A model generated the notes under the pieces. That model saw only the letters and a program-made list of their open reading frames with translations, was not told the origin of the DNA and ran no database searches. A stretch of DNA of 64,000 nucleotides from assembly GCF_002367995.1 (NCBI RefSeq), contig NZ_AP018207.1, forward strand, positions 6,672,104 through 6,736,103, written 5' to 3'. This document shows positions 34,191 through 42,680 of this stretch, in pieces. Position numbers and translations under genes: made by a program. The stretch is from Calothrix brevissima NIES-22. Lineage in GTDB: Bacteria > Cyanobacteriota > Cyanobacteriia > Cyanobacteriales > Nostocaceae. Position 1 is the stretch's first letter; each line of letters begins with the position of its first letter.

Positions 34191-35651
34191 ATGAATAATT
34201 CTGTAGATTTTAGCGGTAGACCATTTCATTTCATTGGCATCGGCGGTATAGGTATGTCAGCACTGGCCTATGTTCTCGCCAAAAGACAGTTGCCAGTATC
34301 AGGTTCTGATTTGCGTCCAAATCACATTACGCATAAGTTAGAATCTATCGGGACTCATATTTTTAGCAGACAAGAAGCCAGTAATTTAGAATTCTTTCGC
34401 CCTCTTGTGGCTTCTGGAGTAGGATTAAACTCACAAGCAGAATCTCATCCTGCAACTAGTTCAACACTCCCGCAAGTAATTTGTTCAACAGCAATTAACA
34501 ATAACAATTTAGAATACAAAGCTGCCCTAGAATTAGGTTGCCCAATTTTACATCGTTCAGATGTACTAGCTGCCTTAATCGCCGATTATCACAGCATTGC
34601 TGTAGCAGGTACTCACGGCAAAACTACAACCAGTAGCATGATTGGCTATATGCTGTTAAAAGCTGGTTTAGATCCGACGATTCTTGTCGGTGGAGAAGTG
34701 AATGCTTGGGAAGGTAATGCGCGATTAGGAAACAGTAAGTATCTTGTAGCGGAAGCAGATGAATCTGATGGTTCTTTAGTAAAACATGCCCCGGCAATTG
34801 GGATTATTACCAATATTGAACTGGATCATCCCGACCACTATGAAACATTAGAGGAAGTCGTTGATATCTTCCAAGAGTTTGCTAGTGGTTGTCAGACCTT
34901 GATAGGTAGTATAGATTGTGCCACAGTCCGCGATCGCCTCAAACCAGCCATTAGTTACAGTCTTCACCCAGATACTAACGCTGACTATAGTGTCACGAAT
35001 ATTGATTATCGCGCTGATGGGACTACCGCTTTAGTTTGGGAAAAAGGTAAAGCCTTAGGCATGTTGAATTTGCGCTTACTAGGTCGTCATAATCTCAGCA
35101 ATGCCCTAGCAGCTGTAGCAGTAGGTAGATTATTAGGCTTAGAATTTGGGGAAATTGCCAAAGGTATTGCCACCTTTGAAGGCGCTAGACGGCGCTTTGA
35201 ATTCCGGGGTGAAGTAGATGGTATTACCTTCATTGATGACTATGCTCACCATCCTAGTGAAATTCGTGCTACCTTAGCAGCAGCACGCTTACAAGCTAGA
35301 CCAGGGCAAAGAGTGGTGGCGATTTTCCAACCCCACCGCTACAGCCGCACATTGACATTTTTGGCAGAATTTGCTGAATCCTTTACTCATGCTGATTTGG
35401 TAGTACTGACTGATATTTACAGTGCTGGAGAACCTAATTTAGGACAAATCAGTGGCGAACTATTGGCAGCAGCAGTTTCTCAACAACACCCACAGGTTGT
35501 TTATCAACCTACATTACCTGCAGTTGGTGAATTTTTACTCAAAACTTTGCGTCCTGGAGATTTAGCACTGTTTCTTGGTGCTGGCAACTTAAATCAGACT
35601 ATTCCCGAAATCATTGCGACACTTTGCGAGCCAGCAAAAGCAACATCTTAA
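34191..35651 (+). CDS. murC: UDP-N-acetylmuramate-L-alanine ligase
   Basis: 486 residues. N-terminal UDP-binding FHFIGIGGIGMSALAYVLAK, the ATP loop GTHGKTTTSSMIGYML (about residue 140), central NIELDHPDHYETLEE, FEGARRRFEFRGEVDGITFI, DDYAHHPSEIRATLAAAR and FQPHRYSRT, all Mur ligase signatures. It adds L-Ala to UDP-MurNAc in peptidoglycan synthesis. murB follows 134 bases downstream, the usual cyanobacterial pairing. Confidence 0.96.
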   Translation: MNNSVDFSGRPFHFIGIGGIGMSALAYVLAKRQLPVSGSDLRPNHITHKLESIGTHIFSRQEASNLEFFRPLVASGVGLNSQAESHPATSSTLPQVICSTAINNNNLEYKAALELGCPILHRSDVLAALIADYHSIAVAGTHGKTTTSSMIGYMLLKAGLDPTILVGGEVNAWEGNARLGNSKYLVAEADESDGSLVKHAPAIGIITNIELDHPDHYETLEEVVDIFQEFASGCQTLIGSIDCATVRDRLKPAISYSLHPDTNADYSVTNIDYRADGTTALVWEKGKALGMLNLRLLGRHNLSNALAAVAVGRLLGLEFGEIAKGIATFEGARRRFEFRGEVDGITFIDDYAHHPSEIRATLAAARLQARPGQRVVAIFQPHRYSRTLTFLAEFAESFTHADLVVLTDIYSAGEPNLGQISGELLAAAVSQQHPQVVYQPTLPAVGEFLLKTLRPGDLALFLGAGNLNQTIPEIIATLCEPAKATS

Positions 35652-35785
35652 GTAATTACACGCTCAATGTTTCATTTTTTGAAACTCGTGTCTACTTAAT
35701 TTGTCACAGTTTCATAAAAATTTCATAGTACAGCCGTAGATTTACGGCAAATCAATGTAAAATTTTCACTAAATTTACCTAAACA

Positions 35786-36787
35786 ATGACAACCTTCCAG
35801 GCAGATGGCAGCGTCTGCACAGTTTCTACATTGAGTACAGAGAAACAGGAAAAAACGAATACCTCTGAAAGTCCGGTAATATATTTGCCTGGCACTGATT
35901 GTGTAATCAAGTCCCAGGCATCTTTGTCTGCGTACACATCCTATCGGGTAGGTGGCGCAGCACAATTGTATATTGCCCCCCGCAATATAGAGGCAATGCA
36001 AGCAGGAATAAAGTATGCTAAAGAACGTGGTATTCCCCTAACAGTACTAGGTGCTGGTTCTAACTTACTAGTTAGCGATCGCGGTTTACCAGGCTTAGTA
36101 ATTGCTACTCGGCATCTGAGACATAGTTACTTTGACCCGCAAACCGGTCAATTAACCGTAGCCGCAGGCGAATCAATTCCCAGTTTAGCATGGCAAGCCG
36201 CAGATTTGGGCTGGGAAGGACTAGAGTGGGCGGTAGGCATACCGGGAACAGTTGGGGGTGCTGTGGTGATGAATGCAGGGGCCCACAATAGCTGTACTGC
36301 AGATATGTTAGTCAGCGCTCAGGTACTCTCCAGCGATGGCACCCTAAAAATGCTTACTCCACAAGAGTTAGGTTATAGCTATCGGACTTCATTATTGCAA
36401 GGAAGCGATCGCATAGTTACTCAAGCAACCTTCCAACTGCGTCCAGGTGCAGATCCAGCAAAAGTTTTTGCAGTTACCAAACAGCACAAACAGCATCGAC
36501 TCAGCACCCAACCTTATAACTTCCCCAGTTGTGGTAGCGTTTTCCGCAATCCCAAACCTCACTCTGCCGGCTGGTTAATTGAACAAACTGGCTTAAAAGG
36601 TTTCCAAATTGGTGGTGCGCAAGTAGCACAACTCCACGCCAATTTTATAGTTAACCGTGGTGGGGCAAAAGCTAGCGATATCTTCTCCCTCATTCGCCAT
36701 ATTCAGCACCAAGTCCAAGACCAGTGGTCAATTTGGTTAGAGCCAGAAGTAAAAATGCTGGGAGAATTTCAAGCAGCTTGTGGATAA
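35786..36787 (+). CDS. murB: UDP-N-acetylenolpyruvoylglucosamine reductase
   Basis: 333 residues. FAD-binding type Mur[88 protein letters not shown] with the catalytic Ser, and [20 protein letters not shown]. It reduces the enolpyruvyl group to give UDP-MurNAc. The first about 38 residues ([19 protein letters not shown]...) are a variable extension. Confidence 0.95.
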   Translation: MTTFQADGSVCTVSTLSTEKQEKTNTSESPVIYLPGTDCVIKSQASLSAYTSYRVGGAAQLYIAPRNIEAMQAGIKYAKERGIPLTVLGAGSNLLVSDRGLPGLVIATRHLRHSYFDPQTGQLTVAAGESIPSLAWQAADLGWEGLEWAVGIPGTVGGAVVMNAGAHNSCTADMLVSAQVLSSDGTLKMLTPQELGYSYRTSLLQGSDRIVTQATFQLRPGADPAKVFAVTKQHKQHRLSTQPYNFPSCGSVFRNPKPHSAGWLIEQTGLKGFQIGGAQVAQLHANFIVNRGGAKASDIFSLIRHIQHQVQDQWSIWLEPEVKMLGEFQAACG

Positions 36788-37056
36788 GCATCTGAGATAC
36801 TAGAGGCGAATTGCACAGCTAGCTGTGAAACCGACACAATCGGAAATAGGACAAGGAGGACAAGGAGGACAAGGAGGACAAGGGAGACAAGGGAGACAAG
36901 GTATATAAAATCCAAAATCCAAAATCCACGCATTGAAAACAATGCCCCATCCCCCATGCCCCATTCACTAATTATGAGTAAAAAAAGAGGCAATTTGCCG
37001 ACCGCATCTATAATTGAATTTGATTTGTTATTGAACGCACACGCGGACTATTGATT
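36788..37056. repeat. Tandem repeats between murB and ybaB
   Basis: AGGACAAGG/GAGACAAGG nonanucleotide-like units (36848-36903), then AAAATCCAAAATCC and CCCCATCCCCCATGCCCCAT units. The same TCCTTGTC/TCCCTTGTC units occur inverted at 38213-38270. No gene. Confidence 0.75.
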
Positions 37057-37404
37057 ATGACAGGAAAAGGACAGGGTTTTGGTTTCGGCTTAGGTAAAAT
37101 GAAAGAACTAGCTGAAGCTTTCAAAAAAGCACAGCAAGTTCAAGAAGGTGCCAAGCGGCTTCAAGAAGAATTGGAGCAAATGGAAATTCAAGGAGAAGCT
37201 GGCGGTGGTCTGATCAAAGTAGTGGTCAGTGGAAACCAAGAACCCAAACGTGTAGAAATTTCTCCAGAAGCTCTCAACGAAGGTGCAGATGTACTGTCAG
37301 ATTTGGTAACAGTAGCGATGAAAGACGCTTACAACAAGTCCACAGCTACAATGCGCGAACGCATGGAAGATTTGACCAGTGGACTAGAGCTACCGGGATT
37401 TTAG
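37057..37404 (+). CDS. YbaB/EbfC-family nucleoid-associated protein
   Basis: 115 residues from the ATG at 37057 ([20 protein letters not shown]). Layout helix-strand-helix: [20 protein letters not shown], then [20 protein letters not shown], then [20 protein letters not shown]. Family members are dimers that bind DNA, often with little sequence preference, and shape the nucleoid. In cyanobacteria the gene is commonly next to murB, as here. Confidence 0.92.
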   Translation: MTGKGQGFGFGLGKMKELAEAFKKAQQVQEGAKRLQEELEQMEIQGEAGGGLIKVVVSGNQEPKRVEISPEALNEGADVLSDLVTVAMKDAYNKSTATMRERMEDLTSGLELPGF

Positions 37405-37577
37405 TCAATAGTCATTGGTCATTGGTCAATAGTCAACGGTCAGTAGTCAAGAGTCAACAATTAATGATTCTCCGGACAACTGACAACTGTACAGACGCGA
37501 TTAATCGCGTCTCTAACAAATGACAACAGACTAAGGACAAATGACAAATGACTAAGGACAAATGACAAAAGATATTT
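37405..37577. repeat. STRR block with GACGCGATTAATCGCGTC palindrome
   Basis: TAGTCAATAGTCATTGGTC units, ACAACTG units, and the palindrome ACAGACGCGATTAATCGCGTCT, shared with 27171-27195. Then AAGGACAAATGAC repeats reach the start of the phosphatase gene. Confidence 0.8.
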
Positions 37578-38063
37578 ATGCCCTACAAATTACTTTTTGT
37601 CTGCCTGGGTAACATTTGTCGCTCGCCATCGGCAGAAAATATTATGAATCACCTGATTGCACAGGCTGACTTAAGCGATAGTATTATCTGTGACTCTGCT
37701 GGTACATCTAGTTATCACATTGGTAGCCCACCTGACCGACGCATGAGTGTGGCAGCGAATCAAAAGTTAGGCATTAAACTGCGCGGTCAAGCTCGTCAGT
37801 TTCTTAAATCAGACTTTCAAGACTTTGACTTAATTTTGGCGATGGATCGGGACAATTATGAGAATATCTTGATGCTCGATCCATCTCAGCAATATCACCA
37901 TAAAGTCCGTTTAATGTGTGATTTTTGTTCTCAGCATACTCTCAAAGAAGTACCAGACCCCTATTATGGCGGACCAGAAGGATTTAACCAAGTTATCGAT
38001 TTATTAGTCGATGCTTGTGAAGGTCTACTGAATAATATTATTAGTCAAGAACTTAACAATTAA
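37578..38063 (+). CDS. Low-molecular-weight protein-tyrosine phosphatase
   Basis: 161 residues. The P-loop LFVCLGNICRSPSAE (CX5R with catalytic Cys) is at the N-terminus, followed by CDSAGTSSYHIGSPPDRRMS, and the general-acid motif DPYYGGPEGF near the C-terminus. Catalytic residues are intact. Such enzymes dephosphorylate tyrosine kinases of polysaccharide export; a BY-kinase-like gene is present at 60949 but is not adjacent. Confidence 0.93.
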   Translation: MPYKLLFVCLGNICRSPSAENIMNHLIAQADLSDSIICDSAGTSSYHIGSPPDRRMSVAANQKLGIKLRGQARQFLKSDFQDFDLILAMDRDNYENILMLDPSQQYHHKVRLMCDFCSQHTLKEVPDPYYGGPEGFNQVIDLLVDACEGLLNNIISQELNN

Positions 38064-38285
38064 GTGCTAATTGGGCATTGGGCATTGGGCATTGGGCATT
38101 GAAACAATGCGTGGATTTTAGATTTAGAATCCACGCATCACAAATCTTTCTTAAAAATTTCAAAGCGCAGGCTTCCGGCGCTCTGACTTTTCGCAAAATC
38201 TAAAATTCCTTGTCTCCCTTGTCCTCCTTGTCTCCCTTGTCCTCCTTGTCTCCCTTGTCCCCCTTCCCTCCCTCAATTAATTGGG
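38064..38285. repeat. Mixed spacer repeats
   Basis: GGGCATT units (38073-38101), a hairpin ATGCGTGGATT...AATCCACGCAT (38107-38138), the GCGCAGGCTTCCGGCGCTCTGACTTTTCGC block also seen near 2456, and CTCCCTTGTCC units to 38270. It lies between convergent genes and the hairpin may terminate the phosphatase transcript. Confidence 0.75.
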
Positions 38286-39065
38286 CTATTCGACTAAACC
38301 ATGCTTAATGGCAAAACGAACCAGTTCGGCTCGGTTACTGGTTGCGGTTTTTCTCAATAAGCTACTGACGTACTTTTCGACTGTACGGGCACTCAGGTGT
38401 AGCTGTTGACCCATATCGGCATTAGAAAGACCATGCGTCAACAGTTCTAGCACTTCTTGTTCTCTGGCAGTTAAAGCTGAGAGCATTTCCGATTTCTGAA
38501 TTTGAGTAATTTCCCCAGAATGAGCATCTACAGCTTTCATTTGCGGGGAATTGCTCAAATTTTCTGTATGAGAAAAGCGATACTCAGATTGAATGATTTG
38601 CGATCGCTCCAGTAAATTCCGAATAGCGGCTGCTAACTCTTCTAATTCAAAAGGTTTGGGTAAATAGAGATCGCAGCCTGACTGATAGCCCAGAATTCGT
38701 TCCTGAGTCTTGGTACGCGCTGTTAATAAAATTACAGGTAACAACCGGAACTCTGCTTTTTGCCGCACTCGCCGCACCAATTCATAACCATTCATTCTTG
38801 GCATGACAATATCGGTGACAATCAAATCAGGATGGTACTCCTCAACCATGAGTAAAGCCTCTTGACCATCATTAGCCGTAATCACTGAATAGCCAGACAG
38901 TTCAAGATAATCACTAATCGACAACCGAGTGCCCAAATCATCATCCACTACAAGGATCGTCAAGGGCATGGAAAGTACACCCCTAGCATTTTTTTTACTA
39001 ACAAATTGGCTTGTTTGAGCACTATTAGCGAACACAGGCAAGAATGATGTGCTCTTATGTTTCAT
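38286..39065 (-). CDS. Two-component response regulator, NarL/LuxR type
   Basis: 259 residues from 39065; an alternative ATG at 38969 (MPLTILVVDDD) has a good AGGGGTG ribosome binding site nine bases upstream and gives 227 residues. Receiver domain: ILVVDDDLGTRLS, phospho-acceptor in LIVTDIVMPRMNGYELV, switch residues in VILLTARTKT and YLPKPFELEEL. The C-terminal LuxR-type helix-turn-helix reads LTAREQEVLELLTHGLSNAD and LHLSARTVEKYVSSLLRKTA. It resembles the Ycf29-type regulators of cyanobacteria. No kinase gene is adjacent; the degenerate kinase at 42681 is not a likely partner. Confidence 0.9.
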   Translation of the reverse strand: MKHKSTSFLPVFANSAQTSQFVSKKNARGVLSMPLTILVVDDDLGTRLSISDYLELSGYSVITANDGQEALLMVEEYHPDLIVTDIVMPRMNGYELVRRVRQKAEFRLLPVILLTARTKTQERILGYQSGCDLYLPKPFELEELAAAIRNLLERSQIIQSEYRFSHTENLSNSPQMKAVDAHSGEITQIQKSEMLSALTAREQEVLELLTHGLSNADMGQQLHLSARTVEKYVSSLLRKTATSNRAELVRFAIKHGLVE

Positions 39066-39380
39066 ACTATGACAGGATTACCAGCTAATTACTGCTGTAG
39101 CACTGATTTATAAAGAAAATCTTAATTCTTTAGAAATTGTTAATAAATTTTAACGCAACTGACCATTCTACTGCTGGGCAAAGATAAATAATGTAGCACT
39201 TCATAACAAATAACCAATAAGATAGAGTAATCTTTTACCCTACTGTAAATTAAATTTACTAGATCAACAGTCTGGTGGAGAAAAAATTTGCCGGAAAATT
39301 TTTCATTGCGAGGTTGAAAAAGTTAAATTAGTAAGATAAGTCTCATCTCTAGACTAAGCATTTATATTGATTTAACACGT

Positions 39381-39765
39381 AAAAGGTTCGGGAGCTTGGT
39401 AGCCCCGTGTTTTTAAACCGGGGTGGAAAAGCGACTCGTGCAGATTTACCTGCATTCAAAAAATGCTAAAATATTAACAGCAAGTAAGAATAACCATCTA
39501 CGTGTTGAAGCACTCCTAGTAAGGCGAAATCCCTGCAACGAAGAACCGGATGCAAGATGCATAACGACTAGACGAGCGAGTAATGGCAGGATGTTGAGCG
39601 TACCAAACTGGCATTGTGATGGACTCGGAAAGTAAAATACTTTGTGAAAGTAAGCGCAATTGCAGCATCTTTTTGATCGTTGTTTTGAGCGTTTAGGGGA
39701 ATATTTGACTATCCCTTTTAAGCAAGTCTTAAAGAATCTGCCTCTCTTTAGAGGGCAGAGTGTCA
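39381..39765 (+). ncRNA. Structured RNA candidate, HEARO/omega-RNA-like, without IscB
   Basis: A gene-less stretch with dense, ordered structure. GTTCGGGAGCTTGGTAGCCC leads into hairpin CCCCG-N11-CGGGG (39403-39424), then GTGGAAAAGCGACTCGTGCA. Small hairpins follow: GCAG-N6-CTGC (39440-39453) and GCATT-N5-AATGC, then AAAGTA-N3-TACTTT (39630-39644) and TGAAAGTAAGCGCAAT. It ends with a 9-bp stem TCTGCCTCT-CTTT-AGAGGGCAGA (39737-39759). From memory, the GGTAGCCCC-hairpin-GGGGTGGAA-GACTCGTGC order is that of the HEARO RNA found upstream of IscB genes and numerous in cyanobacteria. No IscB frame follows; the next gene is smpB. It is not tmRNA (no mRNA-like tag or tRNA-like ends), RNase P or 6S RNA by eye. 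The 3' limit is uncertain. Confidence 0.5.
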
Positions 39766-39834
39766 AAGACTAAATCAATTTTTCTACCAACTCAAACAAT
39801 TTTTTAGACACATTTTCAGTACGCACGATTTTCC

Positions 39835-40302
39835 ATGAGCGATAAAAGTGACGGTTACAAAGTAGTTAGCGACAATCGACAAGCTCGTTATTTGTATGAA
39901 ATCCTGGAGACCTACGAAGCCGGAATTCAGCTGACAGGGACAGAGGTCAAGTCAATTCGGGCGGGAAAAGTCAATCTTCAAGACGGGTACGCCTTGATTC
40001 GTAATGGCGAAGCCTGGTTAATCAACGCGCATATTTCACCGTACACTGCTAGCGGTCAATATTTTAATCACGAACCACGAAGGACGCGGAAGCTTTTACT
40101 ACATCGTCAGGAAATCCGCAAGCTAATTGGCAAAGTGGAACAGCAGGGTTTAACTTTAGTGCCGTTAAAGATGTACTTTAAGCGCGGTCGAGTTAAAGTT
40201 AGTATTGCCCTGGGTAAAGGTAAAAAGCTCCACGATAAGCGAGAAGACCTGAAAAAACGTCAGGATAAGCGGGATATGGAACGAGCAATGAAAAATTATT
40301 AG
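39835..40302 (+). CDS. smpB: SsrA-binding protein SmpB
   Basis: 155 residues. YKVVSDNRQARYLYEILETY, GIQLTGTEVKSIRAGKVNLQ, DGYALIRNGEAWLINAHISP and the basic C-terminal tail (KKLHDKREDLKKRQDKRDME) are the complete OB-fold plus tail of SmpB. It delivers tmRNA to stalled ribosomes in trans-translation. No tmRNA gene is seen in this window. Confidence 0.97.
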   Translation: MSDKSDGYKVVSDNRQARYLYEILETYEAGIQLTGTEVKSIRAGKVNLQDGYALIRNGEAWLINAHISPYTASGQYFNHEPRRTRKLLLHRQEIRKLIGKVEQQGLTLVPLKMYFKRGRVKVSIALGKGKKLHDKREDLKKRQDKRDMERAMKNY

Positions 40303-40460
40303 CTGTGCTTAACTATCCAAATTGTCAGTAGTAAAAAGCTACTTTTATATCTTCAGCCAGAGTGAAGTACAAGCTGACTTTATCGCCAGAGATTGATTTT
40401 GTTCTTTCTCGAACTCGATAAAGTGGTGAGTAACTTTGGATGGGATGAGGAACTTTTACC

Positions 40461-40742
40461 ATGACAAGCAAATTTACTAAAGTGATGAGCGCTGGTGTTC
40501 TCTCGTTGAGTATGGCGGTTTTATCTTTAACTTTGCCCGTACAAGCCCAAACTACCACTACCGATCCTGGAACCAGCAATACTACCAGCACTACAACTTA
40601 CGATCGCAATGATTTTGATTGGGGTTGGTTGGGATTACTTGGTCTGTTAGGTCTAGCTGGCTTAACAGGTAAAAAACGCGATGATGAACCTACCCGTTAT
40701 CGCGATCCCAGCACCCCAGGAACTTCAACTTACAGAGACTAA
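40461..40742 (+). CDS. WGxxGxxG family protein
   Basis: 93 residues: signal peptide (VMSAGVLSLSMAVLSLTLPV then QAQ), a Thr/Ser/Asn-rich stretch, then the sorting-like motif DWGWLGLLGLLGLAGLTG followed by basic KKRDD. This C-terminal tripartite signal (motif, hydrophobic helix, basic cluster) fits the WGxxGxxG proteins of cyanobacteria; 22 more residues follow the basic cluster. Function unknown; it should be exported and membrane-attached. The motif is not the PEP-CTERM recognised by classical exosortases. Confidence 0.85.
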   Translation: MTSKFTKVMSAGVLSLSMAVLSLTLPVQAQTTTTDPGTSNTTSTTTYDRNDFDWGWLGLLGLLGLAGLTGKKRDDEPTRYRDPSTPGTSTYRD

Positions 40743-40872
40743 GCAATTAATAATTTGTTGAGAGTTGATCGAGAGTTAGTTGTCAGTTTTTGATTAATGG
40801 TGCTGATTTTGGATTGGTTATTCGGTACAATCTGCAAGTTATTTGACTGACAACTAACCTATTTGAGTGATT

Positions 40873-42300
40873 TTAGTTCGCTGCGGCTTCAGGACTAGCT
40901 GAACTGCGGTCTAAACTCTGGTTTTGGCTTAAAGGTGTCCAATAACTAGCAATTATAGCCACTACTAACCACCAGAGACTATTGACCTCTGGACGAAACC
41001 AGACAGTGTCAACAGTTCCATGCGCTAACATACCTACCATCGAAGCGATCGCACCAATTAACCACAATCCTTCTCTGTTTCCCAATTGGCGCAAGCGTCG
41101 TAATTGCATGTAACCAGTATTAAAAGTTACAACCAACAGCCACAGGAAACAGCCTAAACCAATAAAGCCAGTTTCTACAGCAATTTCTAGCAAAATCGAA
41201 TAAGCACTTAAAGCACTGTAACGGGGACGCTGGTAAAGGGGATAGATTTTATTAAAAGCATTGTGACCTGGCCCGATACCTAAAATCGGGCGATCGCGAA
41301 TCATTTCAAATACCGCATCCCAGACATTGCGGCGAAAATTATTACTGCTGTCTTGGCGATCGGCAAAAATACTAAAAACTCGCAATCGCACAGGCTCAAT
41401 AAATATTACAGCTAGCACCAATACCCCTACTAAACCGCCTACAATAATCGGCAGCGACCAAGTGCGCCAAAATGGAGGCATTTGCACGCTCCACCAATAA
41501 ATGAGCAATGCCATTACCGTTAATATTGATACTACTAAGCCAATCCAGCCGCCACGACTAAAAGTCAGGACGAGACAGGCACTATTCACAATCAATGCTG
41601 TCAGTCCTAGTGCTTTTTTATACCAGCTTTGCCAAGCAACAATTGCTACTAAACTAAACACAACTGCGGGGATTAAATACCCTGCCAATAAATTAGGATT
41701 ACCTAAATAACTGTAAACTCTTGTAGTTTTAGACAAAGGCGAAGTAGGGTCAACCCAAGTGGCTAAAGCATCTGCGCCAAAAAACCATTGTCGTAATCCA
41801 TACACGCTGACAATGAGCGATACATGCAGATAGAGAACGATTAGCCAAGAACGCAAGCGGGAAGACCTCAACACCCTGGCGCAGAGAGCAAATAGCAGCA
41901 AATATAGCGTTAAAGTAAATAAATCGTTTAACGCCGCCTTTTTTACAGGAGAGAATGCTGTAGCGATTGCAGCAATTGCCCAATAGGCTAATACCAGCAA
42001 GTGAATTGGGGTAAAAGATGAGCTATTGGTTGATGTGCCATCATCGGATAAAGTCAGCAACAACCAAAATCCAAAACAAGCTACCAGTAACAACCCTAAT
42101 AAAGTGGTCGAAACAAACGGTGCTAGAAGATAAACTAAGCTGAGTAAAGCAGCCGCTATTGTATCTCCCCACTGGAGCAAGATACTACTTTGTCGCCAAG
42201 ACGATAACAGCCCCACCAAAGCACGGTGGATGTAGCTGGTACCAAAATAATCTTGGACTCGGAAATAAGATAACGTAAATCTTTGCCAGACTAAATTCAT
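40873..42300 (-). CDS. ictB: IctB-like O-antigen ligase family membrane protein
   Basis: 475 residues with about 10-12 hydrophobic segments. The N-terminus (LVWQRFTLSYFRVQDYFGTS) and the segments YSYLGNPNLLAGYLIPAVVF, LVLTFSRGGWIGLVVSI and RPILGIGPGHNAFNKIYPLY match IctB, first described as needed for inorganic carbon accumulation in Synechococcus and belonging to the O-antigen ligase/Wzy fold. The molecular function (bicarbonate-related or glycan ligase) remains debated. Starts at ATG 42300. Confidence 0.9.
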   Translation of the reverse strand: MNLVWQRFTLSYFRVQDYFGTSYIHRALVGLLSSWRQSSILLQWGDTIAAALLSLVYLLAPFVSTTLLGLLLVACFGFWLLLTLSDDGTSTNSSSFTPIHLLVLAYWAIAAIATAFSPVKKAALNDLFTLTLYLLLFALCARVLRSSRLRSWLIVLYLHVSLIVSVYGLRQWFFGADALATWVDPTSPLSKTTRVYSYLGNPNLLAGYLIPAVVFSLVAIVAWQSWYKKALGLTALIVNSACLVLTFSRGGWIGLVVSILTVMALLIYWWSVQMPPFWRTWSLPIIVGGLVGVLVLAVIFIEPVRLRVFSIFADRQDSSNNFRRNVWDAVFEMIRDRPILGIGPGHNAFNKIYPLYQRPRYSALSAYSILLEIAVETGFIGLGCFLWLLVVTFNTGYMQLRRLRQLGNREGLWLIGAIASMVGMLAHGTVDTVWFRPEVNSLWWLVVAIIASYWTPLSQNQSLDRSSASPEAAAN

Positions 42301-42680
42301 AAAACACGCTGTGACTGATTAGCAAGCCCTCAAAGAACTTGGACTCGATCATAATCTATGTCACCGTGTCTAGAACTTTTGTTTTTTCTTGCAGATGTGA
42401 AGCAATTCTCTAGCAAAAATAACTGGGAATGGTGTAAACTAAACGATTATGGCAAATTTAGCCAACAACGAGCTAAATAGCGGGAATAACTATTTAGAGT
42501 CAATATTCTCCGCGTCTTTGCGTCTATTGATAGACGCGGAGCGATGAGTTCAAGTCTGCGAGCTGGATGATATACAAAACTTTGCGCAGATTGCGCTGCT
42601 TGTTAAAGGTGAAAGTTGGATTTACGGGAAGGTGAAAAGGAAAATTTTGGATAACTGTTTAGCAGGCTGGAATGTACTGC
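42301..42680. other. Spacer with a GC-rich hairpin
   Basis: 380 bases between two minus-strand genes. The hairpin CTCCGCGTCT (42508-42517) / AGACGCGGAG (42532-42541) is the only marked structure; on the minus strand it is followed by an AT-rich stretch and may end the upstream transcript. Nothing else is seen. Confidence 0.55.

Noticed and set aside
33971-34198. 75-codon open frame overlapping the murC start
   Set aside because: No ribosome binding site, AT-driven composition, and murC has a better start there.
39421-39660. Group II intron fragment
   Set aside because: GCGACTCG looks like an intron 5' end, but no domain V hairpin or reverse transcriptase is seen; the HEARO reading explains more of the sequence.
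39381-39765. tmRNA gene next to smpB
   Set aside because: A tag-like stretch (ASKNNHLR) is present, but the tRNA-like 5' and 3' ends, the cyanobacterial tag sequence and a CCA end are absent.
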